Shown: one piece after another, positions 44,506 through 52,417 of the stretch
How positions within the stretch are numbered: the first letter of the stretch is position 1
Layout: every line of letters begins with the position of its first letter
DNA from: Flavobacteriales bacterium
Lineage (GTDB): Bacteria > Bacteroidota > Bacteroidia > Flavobacteriales_F > PHOS-HE28
Length of the DNA: 64,000 bases
Direction: 5' to 3'
Assembly: GCA_016788205.1 (NCBI GenBank)
Contig: JAEUTA010000017.1
Location: forward strand, 62,001-126,000
Program-made: the position numbers and the translations under genes
Notes under the pieces: generated by a model
What the model was told of the DNA's origin: nothing
What the model saw: the letters and a program-made list of their open reading frames with translations, nothing else
Database searches by the model: none

Positions 44506-45026
44506 GCGGCAAGTACCGCAACCGAAGGCTGCATCCACCCCACGAAATGGAAGCGCGGCCCACCACCGATTTCGCCAAGGAGGGGCTGTTCAATGTGTTG
44601 CAGCACAGTGTCGCGCTCGAGGGTATCCGTGTGCTCGACCTGTTCGCTGGCACAGGCAACATCTCCCTCGAGTTCCTTTCGCGCGGTGCATTGGAAGTGA
44701 TCTCCGTGGACCAGGACCGCGACCTCTACGCCTTCATGCAACGGACAGCACGCGAACTCAACGAGAACAACTGGCGCATGGTGAAGGGTGATGTGTTCAC
44801 GTTCCTGGGCAGCCATCGTGGTGCTTATGACCTGGTGTTCGCCGACCCGCCCTTCCACTTGGAGAACATCGAACGCATACCCCGGCTTGTACGTGCCGCC
44901 GGACTCCTCGGTGAGGAAGGCGTGCTTATCCTTGAGCACCACGAGAAACTCGACCTGAGCGGCGAACCGGGCTACCAGCGCACCCGCAAGTACGGACTGA
45001 TCCACTTCAGTTTCTTCGGACCTTAG
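44493..45026 (+). CDS. rsmD: 16S rRNA (guanine966-N2)-methyltransferase
   Basis: Methylates G966 of 16S rRNA in assembled small subunits using S-adenosylmethionine. The 177-residue product starts MRIVGGKYRNRRL, the classic RsmD N-terminus, followed by RPTTDFAKEGLFNVL. The SAM motif I is VLDLFAGTGNISLE, and the catalytic NPPY-type motif is FADPPFH. I set the start at 44493, inside the end of DUF3822, since upstream in-frame residues are not family-like. coaD follows 7 bp after the stop, a common rsmD-coaD pair. Confidence 0.93.
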   Translation: MRIVGGKYRNRRLHPPHEMEARPTTDFAKEGLFNVLQHSVALEGIRVLDLFAGTGNISLEFLSRGALEVISVDQDRDLYAFMQRTARELNENNWRMVKGDVFTFLGSHRGAYDLVFADPPFHLENIERIPRLVRAAGLLGEEGVLILEHHEKLDLSGEPGYQRTRKYGLIHFSFFGP

Positions 45027-45033
45027 TACTCCA

Positions 45034-45513
45034 ATGACCGAGGCCATGTCACGACCGATCGCTGTTTTCCCCGGCACGTTCGACCCCATCACCGTAGGCC
45101 ACGTAAGCATCGTGCACCGCGCTCTTCTCTTGTTCGATCGCATCATCATCGGCATGGGCGTGAACAACAGCAAAAAGACCATGTTCGAACAGGAGCAGCG
45201 CCTTGCGTGGATCCGCGACGTGTTCAAGGAGCATCCGCAGGTGGAGGCCGTGGCCTTCGAAGGACTTACCGTTGACCTTTGCAAGCGCGTGGGCGCGGGC
45301 TTCATCGTCCGCGGTCTGCGCAACAGCACCGATCACGGCTACGAGCGCAGCATCGCGCTGATGAACCGACAACTCGCCGGCGTGGAGACCATCTTCCTTC
45401 CTGCAGCCTCGGAGCACGCGCACATCAGCAGCACCATCGTGCGCGAACTGCTCGCCAATAAGGCCGATGTTTCGGCGTTGGTGCCCATGGACCTCTCCCG
45501 CTTCACGCGATGA
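45034..45513 (+). CDS. coaD: Phosphopantetheine adenylyltransferase
   Basis: Penultimate enzyme of coenzyme A synthesis: 4'-phosphopantetheine plus ATP gives dephospho-CoA. The 159 residues show the nucleotidyltransferase motif FPGTFDPITVGHVSIV, FEGLTVDLCKRVGAGFIVRGLRN for phosphopantetheine binding, and the C-terminal ISSTIVRELL signature. An internal ATG at 45046 (MSRPIAVFPG) is an equally good start. The stop overlaps the next ATG by 4 bp. CoA made here is the donor used by the PPTase at 41147, though that link is metabolic rather than regulatory. Confidence 0.95.
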   Translation: MTEAMSRPIAVFPGTFDPITVGHVSIVHRALLLFDRIIIGMGVNNSKKTMFEQEQRLAWIRDVFKEHPQVEAVAFEGLTVDLCKRVGAGFIVRGLRNSTDHGYERSIALMNRQLAGVETIFLPAASEHAHISSTIVRELLANKADVSALVPMDLSRFTR

Positions 45514-47006
45514 GACATGTGCTGCTGATCCTTGCCTGTATCTCCTGCGCCATCGTACACGGCGCTCCGTTCACCATCCACGTCACCGCACGCGGTCTCG
45601 GGGCCGATGTGGTCTCGCTCTATCGCTACTCGGACCTGTTCACGCTACGAACGACACTGGTCACACGTGGCCTACTGGACAATACGGGACAGGTGATCTT
45701 GGAAGGCGATGCACAAGGGACCGTTAAGATGCAGCTGCGTATCGGAGAGCGCTTCGCGGACCTCTATGTACGTCCCGGCAGCGCGTTGCACGTTTCAACG
45801 TACGACCTCGGTACCGCGCGCAGTTTGAACGGCACCACGAAGATGGGGCTCGAGTTCAAGGACATCGATGCGCTGGACGTGAACGCGCTCACCACCGACC
45901 TGAACGAGCGCATCGATGCGTTCGTTGCGGAAGACCTGGCCACGGACCAAGCCGCTGGCATGCAGGCCCTGGACATCCAGCGCAAACAAGGCACCGCCAA
46001 ACCGGACTCCACAGTACGCCCGGCGACCTTGTTCATCACACCGACACTTTCAAAAGCCAAGCTGGACTCCTTCGCCACCAAGCTCCACGCCTTCTACAAG
46101 GAAGTGCACGACCCCTGGTTCGCGCATTACCTGGACTATGGGATCGCTGGTTTGTACTTAGGACCGCGCGTGCATGAGCGCGATCTGTTCGAACAGTTCA
46201 TGGAAGGGAAGAACGTGCTGTACGACGACCCGGAATACGTGCGCTTCACGCGCAACCTTTTCGCCGATGGTCTGGAGCAGCTCGCGCGCTACAAGAACGA
46301 CTCCCTACTGACCGCAGCCGCACAGGGTGATGCAAGGTCCCTACGCCGGTTGTTCCAAGCCAATGACTTCCTCCGCAGCGATGACCGCCTGGCCGAACTG
46401 GTGATGATCGACCAGTTGTATCTGGACCACGCGAAGAAGCTCGTGCCTTTCCGCGATACCGAACGCATACTCGCGGACGTGACCGCGCGCTCGGAGTTCG
46501 CCGAGCACAGGAACATCGCCGCCAACATGTTGTGGGACCTTACCGTGATGCGCGTCGGAAGTACGTTGCCTCACTTGCGGGTGGAGGACGCACGTGGACG
46601 GATCGTGGACCTGAACACCCACCTGAGCGGACCGGTCTGTGTAGCCTTCACGGCTGGCTGGTGCACGTATTGCGCGCCCGAGATCAACACGTTGGTCAAA
46701 CTCGCTGAAGAATACAAGGGCGTGGTAGCGGTGATCATCGTGAGCCTTGATGGCACCTTGAACGAATTCAACGCCGGGCGCAAGGGCGTTCCTTCTTCTG
46801 AACAGGTCCTCTGGCTGCATGCCGTGGCGGAACAGGAGTTGCGCGATGATATGCGCTTGAAGAGCCTACCGGCGTTCTACCTGCTGAACGACTCCACGGT
46901 GGCACGTGCACCTGCGCCCCTACCCAGCAAAGGGCTTGCAGAACTCTTCTTCAAGGCGAAGACCGAAGCGGAGAAGGGCCAGCAGCTGAAGGTGTGGGAT
47001 GACTGA
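45510..47006 (+). CDS. TlpA-like secreted thioredoxin-fold protein
   Basis: Predicted periplasmic or membrane-associated thiol-disulfide protein of 498 residues. It starts with a signal peptide (VLLILACISCAIVHG) and has a long N-terminal region (about 20-350) without recognised family beyond resemblance to DUF4369/TlpA-type proteins. A C-terminal thioredoxin domain begins VGSTLPHLRVEDARG and contains the active-site motif AGWCTYCAPE near residue 389, then the cis-Pro region LKSLPAFYLLN. It should reduce or isomerise disulfides in exported proteins. Its ATG overlaps the coaD stop (ATGA), so it is read with the coaD operon. Confidence 0.82.
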   Translation: MRHVLLILACISCAIVHGAPFTIHVTARGLGADVVSLYRYSDLFTLRTTLVTRGLLDNTGQVILEGDAQGTVKMQLRIGERFADLYVRPGSALHVSTYDLGTARSLNGTTKMGLEFKDIDALDVNALTTDLNERIDAFVAEDLATDQAAGMQALDIQRKQGTAKPDSTVRPATLFITPTLSKAKLDSFATKLHAFYKEVHDPWFAHYLDYGIAGLYLGPRVHERDLFEQFMEGKNVLYDDPEYVRFTRNLFADGLEQLARYKNDSLLTAAAQGDARSLRRLFQANDFLRSDDRLAELVMIDQLYLDHAKKLVPFRDTERILADVTARSEFAEHRNIAANMLWDLTVMRVGSTLPHLRVEDARGRIVDLNTHLSGPVCVAFTAGWCTYCAPEINTLVKLAEEYKGVVAVIIVSLDGTLNEFNAGRKGVPSSEQVLWLHAVAEQELRDDMRLKSLPAFYLLNDSTVARAPAPLPSKGLAELFFKAKTEAEKGQQLKVWDD

Positions 47007-47110
47007 ACCCACCAACGCACGTGGACATGGAATGCTCCCTCGGTGGTGGAACGTCCGATCTTGCGCACGCCATGCAGGAAGGCTGAACAGCGCCTTGTCT
47101 CCCTTCTGGT

Positions 47111-47722
47111 CTACAGCGATCGCCAAGCCTTGAGCACCGGGATAAGCGATGGATAGGTATCCGCTTCCATCATGCGCACACCTGCTTCATCCAACCAGCG
47201 AACCTCTTCGATGTCCTCTTCGGATTGAGCGGTCAACTCCTCTTCGGATGAGGCGCGCATCAGGAACCACTCCGTGCGTTTGAGGTGCTGCTTCCCTTTG
47301 CGCTCGTAGGTATGCCAAGTGCTTATGACCGGCTTGATCAGTACCACCGCGCGCAAGCCGCATTCCTCCTGCACCTCGCGGACGGCTCCCGTATCCACGC
47401 CCTCGCCTTTCTCCACCTTCCCTTTGGGCAGGTCCCACTTCCCGAGCCGCTTGATGGCGAGCAACCGACCAACCTCATCCCGCACCAGCCCACCAGCCGC
47501 AAGCACGAACACGTTATCATCCTGGAAAGCCTGCCAAGCGTCGAATCCGTCACCGATCACATCCGCACCACCCTCCGCCAGGCCGCTGTTCATTCGTTCA
47601 ACAAGGGCACGCAGTTCCTGCTTCGAATGCACGCTCATGACGGGCCTGTCACCATCAGGGACAGCACCGTCAACGAAACCCAACGGGCACCCTGCTATGT
47701 AAACATCGTACTTTCGTGGCAT
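47111..47722 (-). CDS. NUDIX hydrolase
   Basis: Pyrophosphohydrolase of 203 residues. The Nudix box reads GKVEKGEGVDTGAVREVQEECG, with the metal-binding REVQEE, in the middle of the protein. An N-terminal extension of about 65 residues precedes the domain (KYDVYIAGCPLGFVDG), as in a Bacteroidota family found beside pyrE. The substrate is unknown; nucleoside diphosphate derivatives are usual. The start codon overlaps the divergent pyrE start: the four bases CATG at 47720-47723 serve both. A weak -7-like TACTTTAA lies on its strand inside pyrE. About 100 bp separate its end from the TlpA-like gene, with no clear terminator. Confidence 0.9.
   Translation of the reverse strand: MPRKYDVYIAGCPLGFVDGAVPDGDRPVMSVHSKQELRALVERMNSGLAEGGADVIGDGFDAWQAFQDDNVFVLAAGGLVRDEVGRLLAIKRLGKWDLPKGKVEKGEGVDTGAVREVQEECGLRAVVLIKPVISTWHTYERKGKQHLKRTEWFLMRASSEEELTAQSEEDIEEVRWLDEAGVRMMEADTYPSLIPVLKAWRSL
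47709..47716 (+). promoter_or_regulatory. -7 promoter element for pyrE inside NUDIX gene
   Basis: TACTTTCG ends 4 bp before the pyrE ATG and overlaps the first codons of the divergent NUDIX gene. Predicted transcription starts at the ATG itself. Confidence 0.5.
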
Positions 47723-48371
47723 GTCCTCTCAACTCGATCCAGCGCTTAAAGTAGCGGAGTTCCTGCTCCAGATCAAGGCCGTCAAACTTAGTCCCAAGAA
47801 ACCGTTCAACTGGGCCAGCGGCTGGAAGAGCCCCATCTATTGCGACAACCGCAAGACGCTCTCGTACCCCACTGTGCGCACCTACATCCGCCAGCAGTTC
47901 GTGCACATCGTTAACAGCGAGTTCGGACGGCCGGACATGATCGCTGGTGTGGCCACTGGCGGCATCGCTCACGGCGCGTTGGTGGCGCATGACCTGGGAT
48001 TGCCGTTCATCTATGTGCGCAGTGGCAACAAGGAGCATGGCTTGAAGAACCAGGTGGAGGGCGACCTCACCGTGGGCCGTAGCGTTGTGGTCGTGGAGGA
48101 CCTCGTGAGCACCGGAGGCAGCAGCCTGAACGCGGTGCAGGCCCTGCGTGAAGAAGGCCTGGATGTGAAAGGGATGGTCTCCATCTTCACCTATGGGTTC
48201 GACCAGGCGCGCGACGCATTCGCAGAGGCCAAGGTGAAACTGCACTCCCTCACGAACTACAGCATACTGTTGGACCAGGCTTTGCGCAGCGACTATATCA
48301 CGGAGAAGGACGTGGTCTCGCTGAACGAATGGAGGAAGGACCCGGCCGGGTGGGATACTGTGAAAGCATAA
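47721..48371 (+). CDS. pyrE: Orotate phosphoribosyltransferase
   Basis: Pyrimidine-pathway enzyme making orotidine 5'-phosphate from orotate and PRPP. The 216 residues have FNWASGWKSPIYCDNR at the orotate site, IAGVATGGIAHGALVA, and the PRPP-binding motif VVVVEDLVSTGGSS near residues 113-126. The length is standard. It diverges from the NUDIX gene with overlapping start codons and is followed by the SRPBCC gene 71 bp later, an order I recall as common in Bacteroidota. Confidence 0.95.
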   Translation: MSSQLDPALKVAEFLLQIKAVKLSPKKPFNWASGWKSPIYCDNRKTLSYPTVRTYIRQQFVHIVNSEFGRPDMIAGVATGGIAHGALVAHDLGLPFIYVRSGNKEHGLKNQVEGDLTVGRSVVVVEDLVSTGGSSLNAVQALREEGLDVKGMVSIFTYGFDQARDAFAEAKVKLHSLTNYSILLDQALRSDYITEKDVVSLNEWRKDPAGWDTVKA

Positions 48372-48442
48372 GCACGTTAGCAGCGTATGGATCCCCTCTC
48401 GTACCTCAACGTACATTGACCGGTTCCGATAGCAAAGAGATC

Positions 48443-48844
48443 ATGACGACCATCGAGAGCAAACACGTGGAGATCGCGAAGAGCGCACAGGAGCTGTACG
48501 ACTTCCTCCAGGACATGAACAACTTCCAGCAGCTGTTGCCGCAGGACCGCATCAGCGAATGGAAGAGCGACGGCATTTCGTGTTCCTTCAAGGTGCAGGG
48601 GGCGGCCACCATCGGGCTGCAGCTCGATGGCGGTGCAGCGCCCCACCATGTACGCCTGAAGGCCACGGAGCGCAGCCCGTTCCCCTTCACGCTGGATGTC
48701 CACTTGAACGACAAGGGAGGCAACACGGAGGCGTGGCAGGTCTTCAACGGCGATATCAACCCCTTCATCAAGATGATGGTGGAGAAGCCCCTGAAGAACC
48801 TCTTCGACCACATCGCCGATAAGATGAAGGCGATACATGGATAG
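48443..48844 (+). CDS. SRPBCC/polyketide-cyclase-fold protein
   Basis: Small START-like (SRPBCC) protein of 133 residues, cytoplasmic, with a hydrophobic ligand pocket expected from the fold. It shows VEIAKSAQELYDFLQDMNNFQQLLP at the N-terminus and a C-terminal amphipathic helix (IKMMVEKPLKNLFDHIADKM). The family is linked to pyrE in many Bacteroidota but has no known ligand. Start set at ATG 48443 since homologues begin near the VEI strand; further upstream residues read like untranslated sequence. No connection with the polyketide locus at 30713 is suggested. Confidence 0.78.
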   Translation: MTTIESKHVEIAKSAQELYDFLQDMNNFQQLLPQDRISEWKSDGISCSFKVQGAATIGLQLDGGAAPHHVRLKATERSPFPFTLDVHLNDKGGNTEAWQVFNGDINPFIKMMVEKPLKNLFDHIADKMKAIHG

Positions 48845-48872
48845 GTAGTTCGTGGCCCGCGCGCCGATCAGG

Positions 48873-49370
48873 ATGAATCGCTCTTCTGCCACCATGCTCG
48901 CTGCGCTGCTGCTGACGAGCTGCCAGGACGAGGACATCCCATCACCTTCCAGCACTGCCGTTCCCTGGACATCCCATGCGGCCGTGCAGGTGGACACCGC
49001 CTTCATCATGGCGCCCAACCTGGTGACGCCCAACAGAGACGGTATCAACGAGGTTTTCCACGTGATCAGCCGGCATTGCACCGACCTGCGAACGGATGTA
49101 TTCCGCATGAACGGTTCCATGGCGTTCGGTTCGGATGACCTCCATCCGGTCTGGTCCGGTATCGATAGTACGGACCTCGGCCGCTACCGTGTCCATCTAC
49201 AAGCCACTTCGACCAGTGGCCAGCTCCTTGTTGCGCACAGCTACCTCGATATCATGGACTACAGCGGGGCCGACTGCCTCTCGTTCCAGGGTACTCCCAT
49301 CACCGGCGACCAGTTCGATCCGCGCGTGTTCGGCGTCACCTACGCCTCCATCGAGAACTTCTGCCCGTAG
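48873..49370 (+). CDS. Small lipoprotein with gliding-associated (type B) domain
   Basis: Predicted lipoprotein of 165 residues. The signal peptide ends at a lipobox (AALLLTSC, Cys at about residue 17) and a Ser/Pro-rich linker follows. The rest resembles the gliding-motility-associated C-terminal domain (CHU_C, T9SS type B): PNLVTPNRDGINEVFHV, then a WSGID turn and GRYRVHLQ strand. In typical type B cargo this domain is the tail of a very large protein; here it is nearly the whole mature protein. Start at ATG 48873 begins at the signal peptide; a GTG at 48852 is possible but less likely. Function unknown. Confidence 0.65.
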   Translation: MNRSSATMLAALLLTSCQDEDIPSPSSTAVPWTSHAAVQVDTAFIMAPNLVTPNRDGINEVFHVISRHCTDLRTDVFRMNGSMAFGSDDLHPVWSGIDSTDLGRYRVHLQATSTSGQLLVAHSYLDIMDYSGADCLSFQGTPITGDQFDPRVFGVTYASIENFCP

Positions 49371-49385
49371 CAGAACTCGGCTCCG

Positions 49386-49393
49386 CATCTTTG
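49386..49393 (+). promoter_or_regulatory. Candidate -7 element for ABC exporter gene
   Basis: CATCTTTG, one base off TAnnTTTG, followed by CACC, 46 bp before the ATG at 49440. Confidence 0.3.
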
Positions 49394-49439
49394 CACCGTA
49401 CTGGTGTCCACACGCAGCTGCGCGAACACCGTGTGAACC

Positions 49440-51248
49440 ATGGCCGGCCGTCCCTCTTCCAAAGCCTTCGCGGACGCACCGCGACCGAAACTCGATAAAG
49501 CCACGTTCCGCAAAGCGGTGCGCATCTTCCGCTACTTGCGGCCACACCGGCTTTCCATGCTGGTGGGGTTTCTGCTGCTGTTGATCACCACCGGCCTCGC
49601 CCTGCTGTTCCCAGGTCTACTTGGGCAATTGGTGGATGCGGCCAAGGGTGATGCCAACGCACAACAGCAGCTCCTGGCGGACATCGACCGGGTGGCCCTT
49701 ACGCTCTTCGCGGTATTCCTAGGCCAGGCGGTGTTCGGCTACTTCCGTATCGTGATCTTCAACCGGGTGACCACCGACATGTTGAACAGCCTGCGCACGG
49801 ACACCTATGAGCACCTGCTGCGGCTGCCGATGATCTTCTTCGCCAAGAACCGTGTGGGTGAATTGAACAGCCGCATCAGTGCCGACGTGAGCATGGTGCA
49901 GGAGGCGCTGACCAGCAACCTCGCCGAACTCGTGCGCCAGGTCCTTACCGTGGCCGCCGGTGTGGTACTGCTCGCCACGGTGAGCTGGGACCTCACGCTC
50001 ACCATGCTCAGCGTCATTCCCGTGGTGGCCATCGTAGCGGTGTTCTTCGGAAGGTTCGTCACCAAACTGAGCAAACAGGTACAGGACAAGGTGGCCGAGA
50101 CCAGCGTGATCGTGGATGAGACCCTGCAAGGCATACAGAACGTGAAGGCTTTCGCCAATGAGCGCTGGGAAGCCTTGCGCTACGGCAAAGTGGTGAATGA
50201 CATCCGGCTGCTCGCGCTCAAGAGCGGCCGCTGGCAGGGCGCGTTCGTGTCATTCATCATCCTGTGCATGTTCGGCGCCATCGTGCTCGTGATCTGGCGC
50301 GGCGTGCGCTTGATGGCCACCAACGAGATCACCACCGGAGAGCTCGTCACCTTCATCATGTACTCCATCTTCATCGGTGCCAGCATCGGCGGATTGCCCG
50401 AAGTGATCAACCGCATGCTGAAGGCCATCGGTGCCAGTGAACGGCTGATGGATATCCAGGAGGAAAAAGCCGAACCGGTATCGCTCCAAGAGAAGAAAGT
50501 GCCATTGACCCTCCAAGGCGCCGTTCGTTTCGAACAGGTCTCGTTCCACTACGCCACGCGCGCGGACATCCCCGTGTTACAGCATGTGGACTTCAGTGTT
50601 CGGCCCGGTGAACGGGTAGCGCTCGTTGGCCCCAGTGGCGCTGGCAAAAGCACCGTAGCGGCCCTGGCACTGCGCTTCTACGACCCCGTGAACGGTCGCG
50701 TCACCATCGATGGCAAGGATGCACGCGAATACGACCTCACCGCCTTACGCGACCGCATGGCCATCGTGCCGCAGGAAGTGTTGCTCTTCGGTGGAACGAT
50801 CCGCGAGAACATCGCCTACGGCGAACCCACCGCTTCCCACGAAGCCATCGAAGCCGCAGCGCGCAAGGCCAATGCGCACGATTTCATCACCACCTTTCCC
50901 CAGGGCTACGAGACCGTCGTGGGCGAGCGAGGCATTCAACTGAGCGGAGGTCAGCGGCAACGCATCGCCATCGCGCGGGCCGTACTGAAGGATCCCGCCA
51001 TACTCATCCTCGATGAAGCCACCAGCGCACTGGACAGCGAGAGCGAACGCCTCGTGCAGGACGCGCTGGACCAACTGATGAAAGGCCGAACGAGCATCGT
51101 GATCGCCCACCGCCTGAGCACCGTGCGCGATGCCGACCGGATACTCGTGCTGGACAAAGGCCGCGTGCTGGAGAGCGGCACACACGATGAGTTGATCGCG
51201 GATGTGAACGGGTTGTACCATTCGTTGAGCCGGTTGCAGTTGGCGTAG
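49440..51248 (+). CDS. ABC exporter, fused permease-ATPase (MsbA-like)
   Basis: Half-transporter of 602 residues that should work as a homodimer in the inner membrane. The six-helix ABC transmembrane domain spans about residues 30-330, with conserved coupling-loop sequence near FFAKNRVGELNSRISADV. The nucleotide-binding domain has Walker A GPSGAGKST (about residue 396), the Q-loop in IVPQEVLLFGG, signature LSGGQRQRIAIARA, Walker B ILILDEATSALD and the H-loop IAHRLSTV. Substrates of this class range from lipid A and lipids to drugs and peptides; none can be assigned here. It lies about 7.5 kb from the NRPS locus, with unrelated genes between, so a role in product export is not supported. Confidence 0.92.
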   Translation: MAGRPSSKAFADAPRPKLDKATFRKAVRIFRYLRPHRLSMLVGFLLLLITTGLALLFPGLLGQLVDAAKGDANAQQQLLADIDRVALTLFAVFLGQAVFGYFRIVIFNRVTTDMLNSLRTDTYEHLLRLPMIFFAKNRVGELNSRISADVSMVQEALTSNLAELVRQVLTVAAGVVLLATVSWDLTLTMLSVIPVVAIVAVFFGRFVTKLSKQVQDKVAETSVIVDETLQGIQNVKAFANERWEALRYGKVVNDIRLLALKSGRWQGAFVSFIILCMFGAIVLVIWRGVRLMATNEITTGELVTFIMYSIFIGASIGGLPEVINRMLKAIGASERLMDIQEEKAEPVSLQEKKVPLTLQGAVRFEQVSFHYATRADIPVLQHVDFSVRPGERVALVGPSGAGKSTVAALALRFYDPVNGRVTIDGKDAREYDLTALRDRMAIVPQEVLLFGGTIRENIAYGEPTASHEAIEAAARKANAHDFITTFPQGYETVVGERGIQLSGGQRQRIAIARAVLKDPAILILDEATSALDSESERLVQDALDQLMKGRTSIVIAHRLSTVRDADRILVLDKGRVLESGTHDELIADVNGLYHSLSRLQLA

Positions 51249-51334
51249 GATGATCCAGGCCTTTCGCCCGGTCACTCCCAGCCACGGCAACCCGCACCTG
51301 CGCTTTCGTCTTAGTGATAGCAACATGCTCCATC

Positions 51335-52417
51335 ATGTCCAAAGCGATCACCGCCACGCTATCCATGCTGTGCATCTCCGCGGGCGAACTCGCGGCTCAA
51401 GCACCACCCGTCAACGTGCAATGGTCCGTCCTGCTGGCGACCGGCAGCGAGACGAACGAACCCCTTCGCATCTGCGTCGACCAAGGCATCACGTACTGGT
51501 TGATGGAGGATGCGCTAGGGCTCTGGACACAGTCCGATGGAGTGATCCGACGCTATGATGCCAACGGCATGGCCCTTACGGGCTACGCTCCTGAAGCTCC
51601 GTCCATCGGATGCAACGCCAGCTTGGACCATCATATCGATTTCCATGTTCGCAACGACTCCATATGGGGGATCTCCCGTGTGCAGAACCTCGGAGGGTCA
51701 CAGGCGCAGGACATCCTGTTCTGTGCACAAAGCCCGGATAGTACATGGCGGCCCGATGGGTCGATCAACGGTGAGTTCCTCTCCGATGGTGTGAACGGAT
51801 TGCTGGTCACCGCGGAGACGCGCTACTTGTGTGCGTGGCACGAGGTGAGTCCCGAACAGGCCGATGGACGTGTGATCGCTTTCGACATGAATGATGCACT
51901 GCTCTGGGATGTTGCGCTACCGTTGGTCGGTTTCGGAGCCGTACATGCGCTTGCGGCGGCAGGTGATTCCCTGGCTGTGGCGGCATTCCCCTATCTGCAT
52001 TGGTTGCAGACCTCCACCGGGGCTCATACATCCAGCACTACGCTGTACAGCGGTGACGCCGGACAAGGGGTCTTGATCACGGCGGGGAATGAACTCTATT
52101 GGGCTGCGGAAAGCGGAGGAACGGTCCACTACGGAAAACATGATGCAACCGGTGCATCGGTTTGGAGCGGTACCGCTCCGGGGATCACGGTCAATGCCAT
52201 TGCCGTGGATGCGCAGGGGCGAACATGGATCGGTGGCAATGGCCCCACCGCGGGTAACTTGATCAAGGTACTGGCAGATGGAACGCTGGAAGGTACCTAC
52301 ACGTTCGGGGCTACCGTTGCCGATATCGACTTCTCCAACGGTCGGCTTAGCTGGACCGGCCAACTGATGACCGGCGACCCTTCCTCCTACCTCATCAACG
52401 CCATACCCCAGCCATGA
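51335..52417 (+). CDS. Secreted propeller-like protein without sorting domain
   Basis: Predicted exported protein of 360 residues, not recognised as a named family. It has a signal peptide (AITATLSMLCISAGELAAQ) and a repeating pattern of short beta segments with Asp/Gly turns (VDQGITYWLME, VRNDSIWGISRV, ITAGNELYWAAE, VDAQGRTWIGGNG), consistent with a beta-propeller. No T9SS tail or lipobox is seen; the C-terminus ends abruptly at YLINAIPQP. The stop overlaps the ATG of the next gene (ATGA), which encodes a longer related protein that does have a sorting domain. The pair may have arisen by duplication and act together. Confidence 0.65.
   Translation: MSKAITATLSMLCISAGELAAQAPPVNVQWSVLLATGSETNEPLRICVDQGITYWLMEDALGLWTQSDGVIRRYDANGMALTGYAPEAPSIGCNASLDHHIDFHVRNDSIWGISRVQNLGGSQAQDILFCAQSPDSTWRPDGSINGEFLSDGVNGLLVTAETRYLCAWHEVSPEQADGRVIAFDMNDALLWDVALPLVGFGAVHALAAAGDSLAVAAFPYLHWLQTSTGAHTSSTTLYSGDAGQGVLITAGNELYWAAESGGTVHYGKHDATGASVWSGTAPGITVNAIAVDAQGRTWIGGNGPTAGNLIKVLADGTLEGTYTFGATVADIDFSNGRLSWTGQLMTGDPSSYLINAIPQP

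Noticed and set aside
48443..48844. SRPBCC protein as a polyketide cyclase for the locus
   Set aside because: Its usual neighbour in Bacteroidota is pyrE, as here, and the locus makes at most a diketide that needs no aromatic cyclase.
49440..51248. ABC exporter as the dedicated transporter of the NRPS-PKS product
   Set aside because: About 7.5 kb away with rsmD, coaD, pyrE and other housekeeping genes between; no shared operon.
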